This document shows positions 1 through 8,636 of a stretch of 64,000 bases of DNA, in pieces. The notes under the pieces were generated by a model. It ran no database searches. It saw nothing but the letters and a program-made list of their open reading frames with translations, and was not told the origin of the DNA. Origin of the DNA: Paraeggerthella hongkongensis (GTDB taxonomy: Bacteria > Actinomycetota > Coriobacteriia > Coriobacteriales > Eggerthellaceae); assembly GCF_003726035.1 (NCBI RefSeq), contig NZ_QICD01000002.1:230748-294747 (forward strand). The letters are read 5' to 3'. Position 1 is the first letter of the stretch; each line of letters opens with the position of its first letter. A program made the translations under genes and the position numbers.

Positions 1-646
1 TCATAAGCCCGAACAGCCGGGTTCGCTCCACATCGAAGATCTCCTTCGGCGGCTCCGTCGAGGGATCGAGCGGGATGTTCGCCACCTTGTAGCCTTGCTG
101 CGAAAGATAGATAGACGTCGGCGTTTTCGACGAGCGGGACACGCCCAAAAGCACGATGTCCGCCTGCGCGATCTCCTGCGGGTTGCGGCCGTCGTCGTGG
201 GCGATGGTGAACTCGATGGCCTCGATCCGCCTGAAGTAGTACTGGTCGGCCACGTGCACGCTGCCCGGCGTCGTGGACGGGGCAAGCCCCGTCATGCGCG
301 CGATGGCTCCCACCGCGCTCGTCATAAGATCGACGGCCACTACGTCGTCGCGCGAGGCGGCGTACTCCGCCAGCCTACGCGATAGACCGGCGTCCACCAG
401 CGTGTAGAAGACCAGGATGCGCCCGTCCCCCGTACGCTGCCGGTGGAAAGCGCTGTGCTCGTCGATGAACGCCTCGATCTCCTCGAACGTGCGCGCCTTC
501 GGCAGCACCTCGATAATGGGATTCGTGACGCCGAACTGGGCGGCGGCCGCACGGGCCACCGCCTGAGCCGTCAAGCCCACCGAATCGCTGATCACGTGAA
601 TGGTGGGCAGCGGCGTCGCGTTCTCGTGAACGATGAAATCGCCCAT
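1..646 (-). CDS. Pyruvate,phosphate dikinase regulatory protein (DUF299 family), 3' end beyond window
   Basis: Bifunctional kinase/phosphotransferase of the PPDK/PEP synthase regulator family, which inactivates the dikinase by ADP-dependent phosphorylation and reactivates it by phosphorolysis. The translation begins MGDFIVHENATPLPTIHVIS and carries the family's N-terminal IHVISDSVG segment and a P-loop-like GVSRSSKTPTSIYLS near residue 170. The ATG at 644-646 lies 4 nt after the glyS stop, so it is the last gene of the glyQ-glyS unit. The reading frame is still open at base 1, so the C-terminus (about 60 residues by family length) is missing. Whether the partner is PPDK or PEP synthase cannot be told here. 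Confidence 0.9.
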   Translation of the reverse strand, partial: MGDFIVHENATPLPTIHVISDSVGLTAQAVARAAAAQFGVTNPIIEVLPKARTFEEIEAFIDEHSAFHRQRTGDGRILVFYTLVDAGLSRRLAEYAASRDDVVAVDLMTSAVGAIARMTGLAPSTTPGSVHVADQYYFRRIEAIEFTIAHDDGRNPQEIAQADIVLLGVSRSSKTPTSIYLSQQGYKVANIPLDPSTEPPKEIFDVERTRLFGLM

Positions 647-650
647 GGCG

Positions 651-2741
651 CTACTTGGCCGACTTCGCCATCTTGCCGAAATCCGCCACGTGGGCGAACA
701 CGGCCACGAAACGGTTCAGCAAGCGCAGGCGGTTCTCGCGCACCGCCTGGTCCTCGTCCATGATCATGACGTCCTCGAAGAAGGCATCGATCGGCGCGCG
801 CAGGGCCGAAAGCGCGGCGAGCGCGGCGGCGTAGTCGTCGGCGGCAAGAGCTTCGGACACACGTGCGGCGGCCTCGTCAGCTGCAGACAGGAGCGCACGC
901 TCCGCATCAGCCGTCAGGGCCTCGTCCACGTCGGAGCCCAGTTTCGCGTCGCGCAGGTTGTTTGCGCGAGCGTACGCGATGGCCAGGTTGTCGAATGCGT
1001 CGGGAGCGTTGGTGCGAGCCGCCTCGAGCGCGCGGGTGCGGGCGATGATCTGCGCCGGCTCCTCTACGCCCGTAGCCAACACGGCGTCCACTGCATCGGG
1101 CGAGCAGCCGCCGTCGCGCAGCATGACTTTCGTGCGCGTGACGAAGAAGTCCGACACCTCGGCGCGAACCGCGTCCCGATCGAACTCCACGCCGGCCGCC
1201 TGGTAAGTGGACAGCGCCGCATCGATGGCGGCCGTCAGGGAAACGGGAAGGCCGCCTTCGAGCATGGCAACGATGCCGATAGCGCTGCGGCGCAACGCGA
1301 ACGGGTCGGAAGATCCGGTCGGGCCCTGGCCCACCGCGAACAAGCCGCAGATGGTGTCCAGCTTGTCGGCCGTCGCCACGATCTTGCCCACGTTGGACGC
1401 GGGCGGCTCGTCGCCGGAGAAGCGGGGACGGTAGTGATCGGCGATCGCACGCGCCACCTGGGCGCTCTCGTTCGCAGCCTCGGCGTAGTACGAGCCCATG
1501 ATGCCCTGGACGCTGGTGAACTCCACCACGGCGTTCGTCACCAGGTCGGCCTTGGCCAGATACGCAGCGCGCTCGGCGTCGGCGGCGTCGGCTTCGGAAA
1601 GCCCCGCGTCGCAAGCCAGGTGCTTCGCCAGCGCCACGATGCGGTCGGTCTTCGCCTTCATGGTGCCGAGCGTTTCCTGGAACACCACCTCGTCCAAATG
1701 ATCGACGTACGCCTCGAGCGGACGCTTGAGATCCTCTTCGTAGAAGAACTTGGCGTCGGAGAGGCGCGCGCGCACCACGCGCTCGTTGCCGTCGATGATG
1801 GTGGAGGCATGCGCCGGGTCGCCGTTGCTCACCACGATGAAGTTGTTGGTCAGCTTGTCGTTCGCATCGTACAGCGGGAAGTAGCGCTGATGCATGAGCA
1901 TCGCATCCACGATGATCTCCTCCGGCACGCGCAGGAACTCCTCGTCGAAGGTTCCCACCAGCACGGTCGGCTGCTCGCAGAGGTTCGTGACCTCCAGCAG
2001 GGTCTTCTCGGGCAGCTCGGCGCGAGCGCCCGTCTGTGCCTCGGCCTGCGCCACGCCTACTCGAATAACCTGCTCGCGCGCTTGCTCGCTCGTCACCACA
2101 TGGGCAGCCTCGACAACGCCCAGAAGATCGGCGGCCGTGGCCACCTCATGCGGGCCGGGAGCCAAGAAGCGATGGCCGCGCGTCAGGCTGCCGGCAGTCA
2201 AGCCCGCGAAGGAAACGGGGATCACGCGCTCGTCCAGCATGGCCACAAGCCAGCGCACCGGACGCGAGAAATACTCGCTCGTGGTGCCCCAGCGGCAGGA
2301 CTTCGGCCACGAGATGCCCTCGATCACGCCCTCCAGCACGCCGGGCAACAGCTCGGCCACGTCGCGCGCGGGAACGCTCCTCGTGGCGAACACGTACTCC
2401 ACGCCATGCTCCTCGCGGCGCTCAAGCGCATCGACATCGACGCCCTTGCCGCGCGCGAAACCAGCCGCGGCCTTCGTCGGGTTGCCGTCGGCATCGAACG
2501 CGATCTTAGCGGACGGACCGCGAAACACCTCGTCAAGAGCCTCGGTCGTATCGGCCACATCGGACACCATCGCGATCAGGCGGCGGGGCGTAGTATAGAT
2601 GGCCACGTCGCCGTGCGGTATGCGCACTTCGTCGAGCGCGGCCGGAACCAGCTTCTCAAGCTGAAGCGTTGCCTTGTGCAGATCGAACGCCGGAATCTCC
2701 TCGGTGCCGATCTCGAATGCGAGCGTATGCAGAATGCTCAT
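651..2741 (-). CDS. glyS: Glycyl-tRNA synthetase beta subunit
   Basis: Beta subunit of the heterotetrameric bacterial glycyl-tRNA synthetase; it binds tRNA-Gly and supports aminoacylation by the alpha subunit. It is 696 aa, close to the usual 690. The N-terminus [19 protein letters not shown] is the typical GlyS opening, and the C-terminal third is the anticodon-binding region. The ATG at 2739-2741 is chosen over the longer frame because GGAGGAGG sits just upstream and the ATGA overlaps the glyQ stop by 4 nt. It is translationally coupled to glyQ and followed after 4 nt by the PPDK regulator. Confidence 0.96.
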   Translation of the reverse strand: MSILHTLAFEIGTEEIPAFDLHKATLQLEKLVPAALDEVRIPHGDVAIYTTPRRLIAMVSDVADTTEALDEVFRGPSAKIAFDADGNPTKAAAGFARGKGVDVDALERREEHGVEYVFATRSVPARDVAELLPGVLEGVIEGISWPKSCRWGTTSEYFSRPVRWLVAMLDERVIPVSFAGLTAGSLTRGHRFLAPGPHEVATAADLLGVVEAAHVVTSEQAREQVIRVGVAQAEAQTGARAELPEKTLLEVTNLCEQPTVLVGTFDEEFLRVPEEIIVDAMLMHQRYFPLYDANDKLTNNFIVVSNGDPAHASTIIDGNERVVRARLSDAKFFYEEDLKRPLEAYVDHLDEVVFQETLGTMKAKTDRIVALAKHLACDAGLSEADAADAERAAYLAKADLVTNAVVEFTSVQGIMGSYYAEAANESAQVARAIADHYRPRFSGDEPPASNVGKIVATADKLDTICGLFAVGQGPTGSSDPFALRRSAIGIVAMLEGGLPVSLTAAIDAALSTYQAAGVEFDRDAVRAEVSDFFVTRTKVMLRDGGCSPDAVDAVLATGVEEPAQIIARTRALEAARTNAPDAFDNLAIAYARANNLRDAKLGSDVDEALTADAERALLSAADEAAARVSEALAADDYAAALAALSALRAPIDAFFEDVMIMDEDQAVRENRLRLLNRFVAVFAHVADFGKMAKSAK

Positions 2742-3703
2742 CGTACCTCCTCCTTTCCTGCCTCGACGTCTTCGGCAGGCTTGATGCCCACCACGTGCTC
2801 CATATAGCTTGCGCACACGGCCTTCGCCAGCGTGCGAACGCGCAGGATGTAGGCCATGCGCTCGGTTGCAGAGATCACGCCGCGCGCGTCGAGCAGGTTG
2901 AAGGTGTGGCAGCACTTGAGCACGCTGTCGTAAGCGGGCAGCGGCAAATCAGCCTCGAGCGTGCGCTTGCACTCGGCTTCGCGCTCGTTGAACTCCTGGA
3001 ACAGGAAGTCGGTGTCGGCCACTTCGAAGTTGAACTTGGAGTACTGGCGCTCGTTTTCCAGGTACACGTCGCCGTACGTGAACGTCACCCCGTCGGCACC
3101 CCGGCTCCACACGATGTCGAACATGCTGTCCACGCCCTGCACGAACATGGTCAAGCGCTCCAGGCCGTAGGCGATCTCCACCGGGACCGGGCTGCACTCG
3201 AAGCCGCCGACCTGCTGGAAGTAGGTGAACTGGGTCACCTCCATGCCGTCGATCCACACCTCCCAGCCAAGGCCCCAGGCGCCCAGCGTCGGGCTTTCCC
3301 AGTCGTCCTCCACGAAGCGGACGTCGTGCGCGTCCACGTCGATGCCGATGGCGCGCAAGCTGCCCAGGTACAGGTCCTGGATGTTGTCGGGCGAGGGCTT
3401 CATGAGCACCTGGAACTGGAAGTAGTGCTGGGTGCGGTTGGGGTTCTCGCCGTAACGGCCGTCGGTAGGGCGGCGGCTGCCCTGCACGTAGGCCGTGCGC
3501 CACGTGTCGGGTCCCAGCGAGCGAAGCGTGGTGGCGGGCGCGTTGGTGCCGGCACCCACCTCGTTGTCGTAAGGCTGCAGGATAACGCAGCCTGCGTTTG
3601 CCCAGTAGCGCTGCAGGTTCATGATGACGTCCTGGAACGTCGGCGGCAGCTGATCGGCGGCCCCCTGCTGCTGCGCCAAAGCGTTTGCAGTTTCGGTTGA
3701 CAT
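2738..3703 (-). CDS. glyQ: Glycyl-tRNA synthetase alpha subunit
   Basis: Catalytic alpha subunit of the class IIc glycyl-tRNA synthetase, forming glycyl-adenylate. It is 321 aa against a usual 300 or so, with about 20 extra N-terminal residues ([17 protein letters not shown]). The core begins [20 protein letters not shown], and the motif-2 region includes the [20 protein letters not shown] stretch near residues 77-96. It lies 48 nt downstream of lepB and overlaps glyS by 4 nt. No T-box leader can fit in the short gap to lepB, so it is probably read from the upstream ribosomal-protein promoter or a weak local one. Confidence 0.96.
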   Translation of the reverse strand: MSTETANALAQQQGAADQLPPTFQDVIMNLQRYWANAGCVILQPYDNEVGAGTNAPATTLRSLGPDTWRTAYVQGSRRPTDGRYGENPNRTQHYFQFQVLMKPSPDNIQDLYLGSLRAIGIDVDAHDVRFVEDDWESPTLGAWGLGWEVWIDGMEVTQFTYFQQVGGFECSPVPVEIAYGLERLTMFVQGVDSMFDIVWSRGADGVTFTYGDVYLENERQYSKFNFEVADTDFLFQEFNEREAECKRTLEADLPLPAYDSVLKCCHTFNLLDARGVISATERMAYILRVRTLAKAVCASYMEHVVGIKPAEDVEAGKEEVR

Positions 3704-3751
3704 GGCTCTCCTTGTCCTCGTACGGAATCCCTCAGTGTGTTCGAACGCCCG

Positions 3752-4315
3752 CTATTCCAGCAGGCCGAAATTGCTCAAAGGCCAGTACACCAGCGCCCCC
3801 CGACCCGTGACCGAGCTGACCGGCACGGCGCCGAAGAAACGCGAGTCCTGCGAGTTGGTCCTATTGTCGCCCATCACCCAGATGAACCCCTCCGGAACCG
3901 TGTAGGGATAGGTGATGTCGCTTGCCAGCGGATACGACGGCAAGCCGTTGGTGTAAGGCTCGGAAAGCGCTCGGCCGTCCACGTAGACCAGGCCGCTGTC
4001 ATCGACGGCGACCGTCTGCCCGCCCACGGCGATGCAGCGCTTGATCAGGACGCGCCCGGGAATCTCGGGATCCTGAAACGTTACGATGTCGCCCGGCGCA
4101 GGCTCACGGAAATAGTAGCTCACCTTTTCGGAGAACACCATGTCCCCCGTCATGATAGTCTCTTCCATGGAACCGGAAGGAATCTCGTACGGCTGGAACA
4201 CGTAGGTCCTCAGCAACCACGACAGCCCGAAGACGAAGGCCACCATGATGACCAGGCTGAAAAACGACCTGAGTATGCTCGGACGCTGATGATCGGCGTG
4301 CTGACCGGAATTCAT
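3752..4315 (-). CDS. lepB: Signal peptidase I
   Basis: Membrane-bound Ser/Lys peptidase that removes Sec and Tat signal peptides. It is 187 aa, with one membrane anchor at about residues 15-37 and the catalytic region outside. Visible motifs are IPSGSM with nucleophile Ser49, VLIKRCIAVGG with general base Lys92, and the C-terminal MGDNRTNSQDSRFFG box. The short single-anchor form is typical of Gram-positive SipS-type enzymes. It sits between trmD and glyQ on the same strand. Confidence 0.95.
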   Translation of the reverse strand: MNSGQHADHQRPSILRSFFSLVIMVAFVFGLSWLLRTYVFQPYEIPSGSMEETIMTGDMVFSEKVSYYFREPAPGDIVTFQDPEIPGRVLIKRCIAVGGQTVAVDDSGLVYVDGRALSEPYTNGLPSYPLASDITYPYTVPEGFIWVMGDNRTNSQDSRFFGAVPVSSVTGRGALVYWPLSNFGLLE

Positions 4316-4616
4316 GAAGCCTGCTTATCCTTTCGATGCGGGCGCGTGGAGCCCGAATGAGATCACGAGTGCCTATGATAGCGCGTCCGAGCGACGCACC
4401 CGACCCGTTCGACAAAGTTTGCAGAAAAATCCCGATCACCGGGCGAAAGAGGAAGCGGCAAAGAGGCGCGGGGCTCAAGCTTCCGGGAAAAACGTCGCAC
4501 GCCGGATACAACCGGCGCCTCCCCTTCGTCCGCTTGCCCGTACGCGAATGCGACCAGCGCGGCGAACGCGCGCAAACCGTCCTCGCTGGCAGGTTTGCGC
4601 GGTTTGGGTTGTCGCC
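4316..4616. other. lepB-trmD gap with one inverted repeat
   Basis: This 301-base stretch holds no credible gene; short ORFs in it have no family look or ribosome binding site. A 10-bp perfect inverted repeat (CGCGCAAACC and its complement, arms 4569-4578 and 4592-4601) lies 16 nt beyond the trmD stop. It has no U-run on either side, so it may slow or stabilise the transcript rather than terminate it. Confidence 0.4.
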
Positions 4617-5336
4617 CTACAGGGCGTTGAGGAATTTCCTATCCTCCGAAGACAAGTCCACGGCGTCAAGCAAGTCAGGGCGCAAGCGATAAGTGCGCTC
4701 CAGGCTGCATTCGCGACGCCAGCGAGCCACGGCTGCGTGGTTTCCCGACAAAAGAACCGGCGGAACCTCCATACCGCGAAACGAAGCCGGACGCGTATAC
4801 TGGGGATACTCCAAAAGGCCGTCGGCGAAACTCTCGCCGAGAGCACCCGTCTCGGCCCCCAACACGCCCGGAACCTTGCGCACCACGGCGTCGATGACCA
4901 CCATGGACGCCAGTTCGCCGCTCGTGAGCACGTAATCGCCCAGCGATATCACGCGATCAGCCAGCGTGTAGGCGCGCTCGTCGATGCCTTCGTAATGGCC
5001 GCACACGAACAGCAAGCGGTCTTCCTGCGCCAACTCGCACGCCAGCGCATCGTCGAAAGGAGCCCCATGCGGACTCAGGAAAATCGTGCAGGGGCGCGCA
5101 GAATGCTTGGCTACGATGTCGTCGTGCGCCTCGAAGATGGGCGCGCATTTCATGACCAGCCCGTCGCCGCCGCCGTACGGGTCGTCGTCGGTAGTGCGAT
5201 GCCTGTCGTGCGTCCAATCCCGCAGATCGTGCGCTTTGAACTCAAGGATGCCCTTCTCCTGCGCTATGCGCATCATGGAAGAGCCCATAACGGAATCGTA
5301 CATAGAGGGAAACGTCGAGAGCGTCTCGATGATCAC
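4617..5336 (-). CDS. trmD: tRNA (guanine-N1)-methyltransferase
   Basis: Methylates G37 at N1 in tRNAs reading CNN codons, preventing +1 frameshifting; SpoU-TrmD (SPOUT) fold. It is 239 aa, the normal length. The opening MIIETLSTFPSMYDSVM and the DDDPYGGGDGLVMKCAPIFE region (about 51-70) are diagnostic, and the trefoil-knot segment ISLGDYVLTSGELA follows near 130. The start is GTG at 5334-5336 with AAAGGA 8 nt upstream. It follows rimM by 43 nt, the standard rpsP-rimM-trmD order. Confidence 0.96.
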   Translation of the reverse strand: MIIETLSTFPSMYDSVMGSSMMRIAQEKGILEFKAHDLRDWTHDRHRTTDDDPYGGGDGLVMKCAPIFEAHDDIVAKHSARPCTIFLSPHGAPFDDALACELAQEDRLLFVCGHYEGIDERAYTLADRVISLGDYVLTSGELASMVVIDAVVRKVPGVLGAETGALGESFADGLLEYPQYTRPASFRGMEVPPVLLSGNHAAVARWRRECSLERTYRLRPDLLDAVDLSSEDRKFLNAL

Positions 5337-5379
5337 GGAAGGGTCCTTTCAGGCAAACGGAAAGCGCCGCGCAAGGACG

Positions 5380-5901
5380 CTACAGATCGAGCAAGCCGTC
5401 GGGCAAAGCTACGTCGATACGGCGGGCATCGTCGTCAAAGCCCGTAACGAAGGCATCTACCAAAGGGATGAGCGCCGATCCGCTCCCGCCCGCTCGGGCA
5501 ACCGAAAGAAGCGTTTGACCGGGGTTTTCGAGCACGTCCTCCACAATGCCCACGTACCCGATGCAAGCATCGTGCACCTCGTAGCCCGCAAGGTCGTCGT
5601 CAACCGCGACCAACGCATCTTCAGGCAGATCAGCTCGTCGAACCAGGCAATAGCACCCAGCCAGCAGCTCTGCCGTATCGATGTCGCGCACGCCTTCGAA
5701 CGTGACCAGATACGCGTCTTTCCCCTCGTGCTTCGTGCTTTCCACGATGCCGCGACGCGGTCCGTCGTGCCGAGGCGGAACGAACGCCACCTCCAGGCCC
5801 TCGGACAGCAAAAAGGGAAGACCCGGCACGCTTCGCGCGACGAGCCCTCCCGATAAGGTTTTTGTTCGAGCCAGTTCGGCTACGTTAACCCATGCACGCA
5901 T
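5380..5901 (-). CDS. rimM: Ribosome maturation factor RimM
   Basis: Assembly factor for the 30S head; it binds ribosomal protein S19 during 16S rRNA maturation. It is 173 aa with an N-terminal RimM barrel (VNVAELARTKTLSGGLVARS) and a C-terminal PRC-barrel (about 95-173, with the GYVGIVEDVLENPGQTLL segment). The ATG at 5899-5901 follows directly on the khpA stop, implying translational coupling. Confidence 0.93.
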   Translation of the reverse strand: MRAWVNVAELARTKTLSGGLVARSVPGLPFLLSEGLEVAFVPPRHDGPRRGIVESTKHEGKDAYLVTFEGVRDIDTAELLAGCYCLVRRADLPEDALVAVDDDLAGYEVHDACIGYVGIVEDVLENPGQTLLSVARAGGSGSALIPLVDAFVTGFDDDARRIDVALPDGLLDL

Positions 5902-6156
5902 TTAATCGAGAAGTTCCACTTCGACATGCGTGTTCGTACGAGAAGCAGCAGCACGGGCGAGGGTGCGGATAGCCTTGATGACGCGACCCTGGCGGCCGAT
6001 CACCTTGCCAGCGTCCTCTTCATGCACGCGCACCTCGACGAGGATCGTTCCGTCCTCCGCGTTGCTCGCCGTGATCTCGAGATCGTCTTCGAACTCGATA
6101 AGCGGACGTACAACGGATTCAACCAGACCGACGATGTCTTCCGTCTGCTCGGCCAT
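5902..6156 (-). CDS. khpA: KH-domain RNA-binding protein KhpA (YlqC)
   Basis: Small single-KH RNA-binding protein; in Gram-positives KhpA pairs with KhpB (Jag) and affects cell size and RNA stability. The chosen start gives 84 aa: MAEQTEDIVGLVESVVRPL, then the KH core with the GxxG loop in AGKVIGRQGRVIKAIRTL at about 50-67. A longer frame from 6234 overlaps rpsP and has no family similarity. It lies 5 nt after the rpsP stop and abuts rimM. Confidence 0.93.
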   Translation of the reverse strand: MAEQTEDIVGLVESVVRPLIEFEDDLEITASNAEDGTILVEVRVHEEDAGKVIGRQGRVIKAIRTLARAAASRTNTHVEVELLD

Positions 6157-6161
6157 AGGAT

Positions 6162-6407
6162 TTACGCGTTCTCGCGGGCGCGCCTGATCAGCGAAGCGAC
6201 CGTGTCGGTCGGCTGTGCGCCGTTCTTGATCCACTGGTCAACCTTGTCCATGTCAAAAGACACCATGGCAGGCTCGGAGCAGGGATTGTAACGACCCACT
6301 TCCTCGATGAACTTACCGTCGCGCGGGCAGCGCGAATCGGCGACGACGATGCGGTAGTACGGACGCTTCTTGGCACCGTGGCGGGCCAGGCGAATTTTAA
6401 CTGCCAT
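6162..6407 (-). CDS. rpsP: 30S ribosomal protein S16
   Basis: Small-subunit ribosomal protein required for 30S assembly. It is 81 aa, the normal length, opening [20 protein letters not shown] and containing the conserved GRYNP motif near residues 38-42. It is the first gene of the rpsP-khpA-rimM-trmD series, 80 bases downstream of a strong-looking promoter. AGGAG-like bases precede the ATG at 6405-6407. Confidence 0.97.
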   Translation of the reverse strand: MAVKIRLARHGAKKRPYYRIVVADSRCPRDGKFIEEVGRYNPCSEPAMVSFDMDKVDQWIKNGAQPTDTVASLIRRARENA

Positions 6408-6488
6408 GAAGATGAACTCCTTTTGCTTCTTACATACGATTCATGCCTCGACACCGTCATTACGGTGTAGGGAAAACAGCAATTGCTT

Positions 6489-6517
6489 ATGATACGGCGA
6501 AACTACCGGTTTGACAA
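6489..6517 (-). promoter_or_regulatory. Sigma-70-type promoter for the rpsP operon
   Basis: Reading the minus strand, TTGTCA (6512-6517) and TATCAT (6489-6494) are separated by exactly 17 bases. They lie about 80 nt upstream of rpsP. No terminator is seen before glyS and the PPDK regulator, so this may drive the whole eight-gene run. Confidence 0.65.
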
Positions 6518-6748
6518 GCGGATTACCAAGCCGAATTTTAAGTGTTTAAGGTCCGCTGCGCAAAGCAAGGCGCAATCGTCCTCGAAAAGCCCACGTTTGA
6601 GTGCACCCGACATGCGCATGGCAGCCGCCGCAATGTCGGGATGCGCGAGCGTTCAGCTCGCCCGCCCCAGTGCAGCACCCGGCCAAACCAATCACATAGG
6701 GTATCTGCCGCCGGGTAGATCAAGACGCGAGCATGCGCGCTTTCATCA

Positions 6749-6784
6749 GCATGCCTGAGAAGACAGAGCAGACATGCTTTTTTG
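6749..6784 (+). promoter_or_regulatory. Attenuator-like hairpin with T-run ahead of the SMR remnant
   Basis: AGCATG (6749-6754) pairs with CATGCT (6774-6779) and runs directly into a T-tract at 6779-6783, ending 13 nt before the SMR start codon. A second GCATGC at 6732-6737 could pair with GCATGC at 6750-6755 and compete with the terminator stem. Further hairpins lie upstream (8-bp stem 6606-6613/6633-6640; GCGAGC/GCTCGC at 6645-6661). This looks like a regulated leader. I did not recognise the consensus of any guanidine riboswitch class in it. Confidence 0.4.
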
Positions 6785-6796
6785 TTGGAAGGAACC

Positions 6797-7094
6797 ATGA
6801 ATTGGGCTATCTTGGTCATCGCCGGCTCGTTCGAGATGCCTTGGGTCTGCGAGCTCGAGCTTTCGAAGGTTTCACAAAGCTTGTTCCCAACCTGCTCACC
6901 GTTGGAGGCACGATCGTCAGCTTCGGGCTATTGTTCCACGCGTTCAAAACGCTGCCGCGAAGGAGCCGGCAAGCGCGCCTAAGATTATCTGCATCGCGTT
7001 GATCGCCGTAGGAATCATCGGCCTCAACTTCACGATGCACGAAGGACGGCAACGACGACACGAAGGAGAAGGACATGCAAAAGTTTATAGCTGA
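6797..7094 (+). pseudogene. Degenerate small multidrug resistance (SMR) transporter
   Basis: Three frames together read as one SMR protein. From 6797: MNWAILVIAGSFEMPWV. Then, after a one-base shift near 6865: GFTKLVPNLLTVGGTIVSFG followed by LLFHAFKTLP. Then, after a second shift near 6957: AKEPASAPKIICIALIAVGI. The expected central segment (roughly 25-30 residues, holding the third membrane helix) is missing between the last two parts. A good ribosome binding site (GGAAGGA) still precedes the start. Intact relatives are about 105 aa efflux proteins for quaternary compounds or guanidinium. The frame runs into the next gene, whose ATG is at 7075. Confidence 0.8.
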
Positions 7095-7800
7095 AAGCTC
7101 GTTTTGGGAGCTGTTCCCCGATGCCGCCATCGGCGTCATCGTCGTTCACGACATGAAAAGAGCAGGTGACGTGCCCGCCGCCGACGCCGCCGAGATCTCG
7201 AGGCTGCTGAGCGACGCGAACTGCGAAGCAAACACCCACCTGATCAGCAACGTGATTTCCGAAAACGAGCCGGTCAAGGTGTGGCGCGAGGCGTATCGGC
7301 AGTTCAAAACGAAGAAAGGCGCGCGCTGCTCGATCGAGAACCTGCTCAAGCGCGTGCTGAAAGGCAACCCCGTGGGATCCATCACGCCGTCCGTGGACGC
7401 CTACAACGCCATTTCGCTCAAATACGCCCTGCCCGTGGGCGGCGAGGACATCGACGCCTTCGTCGGCGATTTGCGCCTGGGGCTGACCGAGGGCGGCGAC
7501 GCGTTTTTGCCCCTCGGCGAAGACGAGGACGATCCCACGCTGCCGGGAGAACTCTGCTATCGCGACGATGCAGGCGCCGTCTGCCGCTGCTTCAACTGGC
7601 GCGACGGGCAGCGCACGGCGCTGACGGACGAATCCGAGAACGCGTTCCTCGTGATCGAGAGCATTGATCCGGCCCGCCGCGGCGACCTCGAAGCCGCGCT
7701 CGACGAGTTCGCCGCCCTCATGGAACGCTACTTGGGAGCAACCGTGACGACGCGCGCCGTAATCGACCGCGAGCATCCTGAAGTCGTCATTGCCGAGTAG
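7075..7800 (+). CDS. B3/B4 tRNA-binding-domain protein
   Basis: 241-aa soluble protein made of a single B3/4 domain, the fold found in phenylalanyl-tRNA synthetase beta and as stand-alone proteins of unknown or editing-type function. It opens MQKFIAESSFWELFPDAAIG, with VWREAYRQFKTKKGARCSIE and PVGSITPSVDAYNAISLKYA as family-typical blocks at about 65-120. A GGAGAAGG site precedes the ATG. It sits after the decayed SMR gene and ends at convergent hairpins. The substrate cannot be stated. Confidence 0.85.
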   Translation: MQKFIAESSFWELFPDAAIGVIVVHDMKRAGDVPAADAAEISRLLSDANCEANTHLISNVISENEPVKVWREAYRQFKTKKGARCSIENLLKRVLKGNPVGSITPSVDAYNAISLKYALPVGGEDIDAFVGDLRLGLTEGGDAFLPLGEDEDDPTLPGELCYRDDAGAVCRCFNWRDGQRTALTDESENAFLVIESIDPARRGDLEAALDEFAALMERYLGATVTTRAVIDREHPEVVIAE

Positions 7801-7802
7801 CT

Positions 7803-7895
7803 GCGCAAGCAGCGTCTTGCGCCCTCCGGCAAACCGACGAGGCTCCCATTCGAACGGACGCCTCGAAACCGGCATGCACCGATCTCGAGGCGTCC
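7803..7895. terminator. Two hairpins between convergent genes
   Basis: GCGCAAG/CTTGCGC (7803-7809, 7816-7822) begins at the end of the B3/4 gene. An 11-bp perfect stem (GGACGCCTCGA, arms 7856-7866 and 7885-7895) follows. They separate it from the oppositely oriented GNAT gene. There is no U-run, so termination is inferred from position. Confidence 0.4.
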
Positions 7896-7926
7896 AGTGC
7901 AACCTCGACCAGGCTGAAGGCTACCC

Positions 7927-8433
7927 TCAGCAGTTGGAAGCAGAGCGGGCCGTGCTCTTGAAGTAGATGTGCATGTCCTCGTAAGAGCCCATGAAGTTGA
8001 CGAATCCGCAGGGAATGGTGCCCACGCGCGTGAAACCCATGTCCTCGTACAAATGGATGGCGCCTTCGTTGCTGGAGACCACCGCATTGAACTGCAAGCC
8101 CAAAAAGCCCTTCTTGGCCGCCTGCTCGAGCGAATCCTGCACGAGGGCGCGTCCCAAGCCGACGCCGCGGGCGCTCGACGCAACGGCGTAGCTGGCATTC
8201 GCGATATGGGCGCATCGGCCCACGTTGTTCGGGTGGAGAATGTACAGGCCGAACAGCTTCGAGTCGATAGCCGCCACCGTAGCCAAAGCCTGTTCGGCGA
8301 AAAACTCACGCGCGGTATCGAGCGTGAGCGGTTCGATCTGCGGGAAAGCCTCCCCGCCTTCGACCACTTCGTTCCACACCTTGATCATGCCCGAAAGATC
8401 CTCTTCACGGTACGGGCGTATCTCAAGCGCCAT
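7927..8433 (-). CDS. GNAT family N-acetyltransferase
   Basis: 168-aa acetyl-CoA-dependent acetyltransferase. It begins MALEIRPYREEDLSGMIKVW, and the acetyl-CoA pyrophosphate loop is in SARGVGLGRALVQDSLEQA at about 88-106, followed by a C-terminal GFTRVGTIP strand. It resembles phosphinothricin/toxin-type acetyltransferases in length, but the substrate is unknown. The ATG at 8431-8433 has AGGAGG upstream; the longer frame to 8619 is rejected because it lacks domain similarity. Confidence 0.88.
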   Translation of the reverse strand: MALEIRPYREEDLSGMIKVWNEVVEGGEAFPQIEPLTLDTAREFFAEQALATVAAIDSKLFGLYILHPNNVGRCAHIANASYAVASSARGVGLGRALVQDSLEQAAKKGFLGLQFNAVVSSNEGAIHLYEDMGFTRVGTIPCGFVNFMGSYEDMHIYFKSTARSASNC

Positions 8434-8460
8434 GGCGCGCCTCCTGTCGTTTGTCGCCGT

Positions 8461-8498
8461 CTTGCCTGCGCGGCGCGCGAACGCGTCGCGCAGGCAAG
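8461..8498. repeat. 12-bp inverted repeat upstream of the GNAT gene
   Basis: CTTGCCTGCGCG (8461-8472) is perfectly repeated in inverse at 8487-8498, around a 14-base GC-rich spacer. It begins 28 bases upstream of the GNAT start codon. TATACT lies just outside it on the minus strand (8497-8502). It could be an operator or a 5'-UTR hairpin. Confidence 0.5.
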
Positions 8499-8607
8499 TA
8501 TAGCAGAGCAGGGTCGCGCGGATGCGCTTCAAGCCGCAAGGCCGTGCAGGCGAAGCGGGCCGCTCGCCCGCACGGCCTTCACGAGGACGCCGGGATCCCC
8601 CAAACAG

Positions 8608-8631
8608 TTCCACCGGCAATTGCCGGTGGAA
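8608..8631 (-). terminator. Perfect 24-bp palindrome after ffh
   Basis: TTCCACCGGC-AATT-GCCGGTGGAA starts 6 bases past the ffh stop codon and is followed on the minus strand by CTGTTTGG. It has a strong 10-bp stem and a short loop but a weak U-tract; probable transcription terminator. Confidence 0.55.
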
Positions 8632-8636
8632 TCGCG

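Noticed and set aside
633..2807. 724-codon open frame antisense to glyS
   Set aside because: It is a mirror of glyS caused by strong G/C third positions; residues are His/Arg/Ala-rich with no domain.
3704..3751. Possible T-box leader before glyQ
   Set aside because: Only 48 bases separate lepB and glyQ; too short for a T-box, and no specifier stem seen.
6511..6539. Plus-strand promoter using TTGACA at 6511
   Set aside because: No acceptable -10 at 16-18 bases; the same bases fit better as the -35 of rpsP on the other strand.
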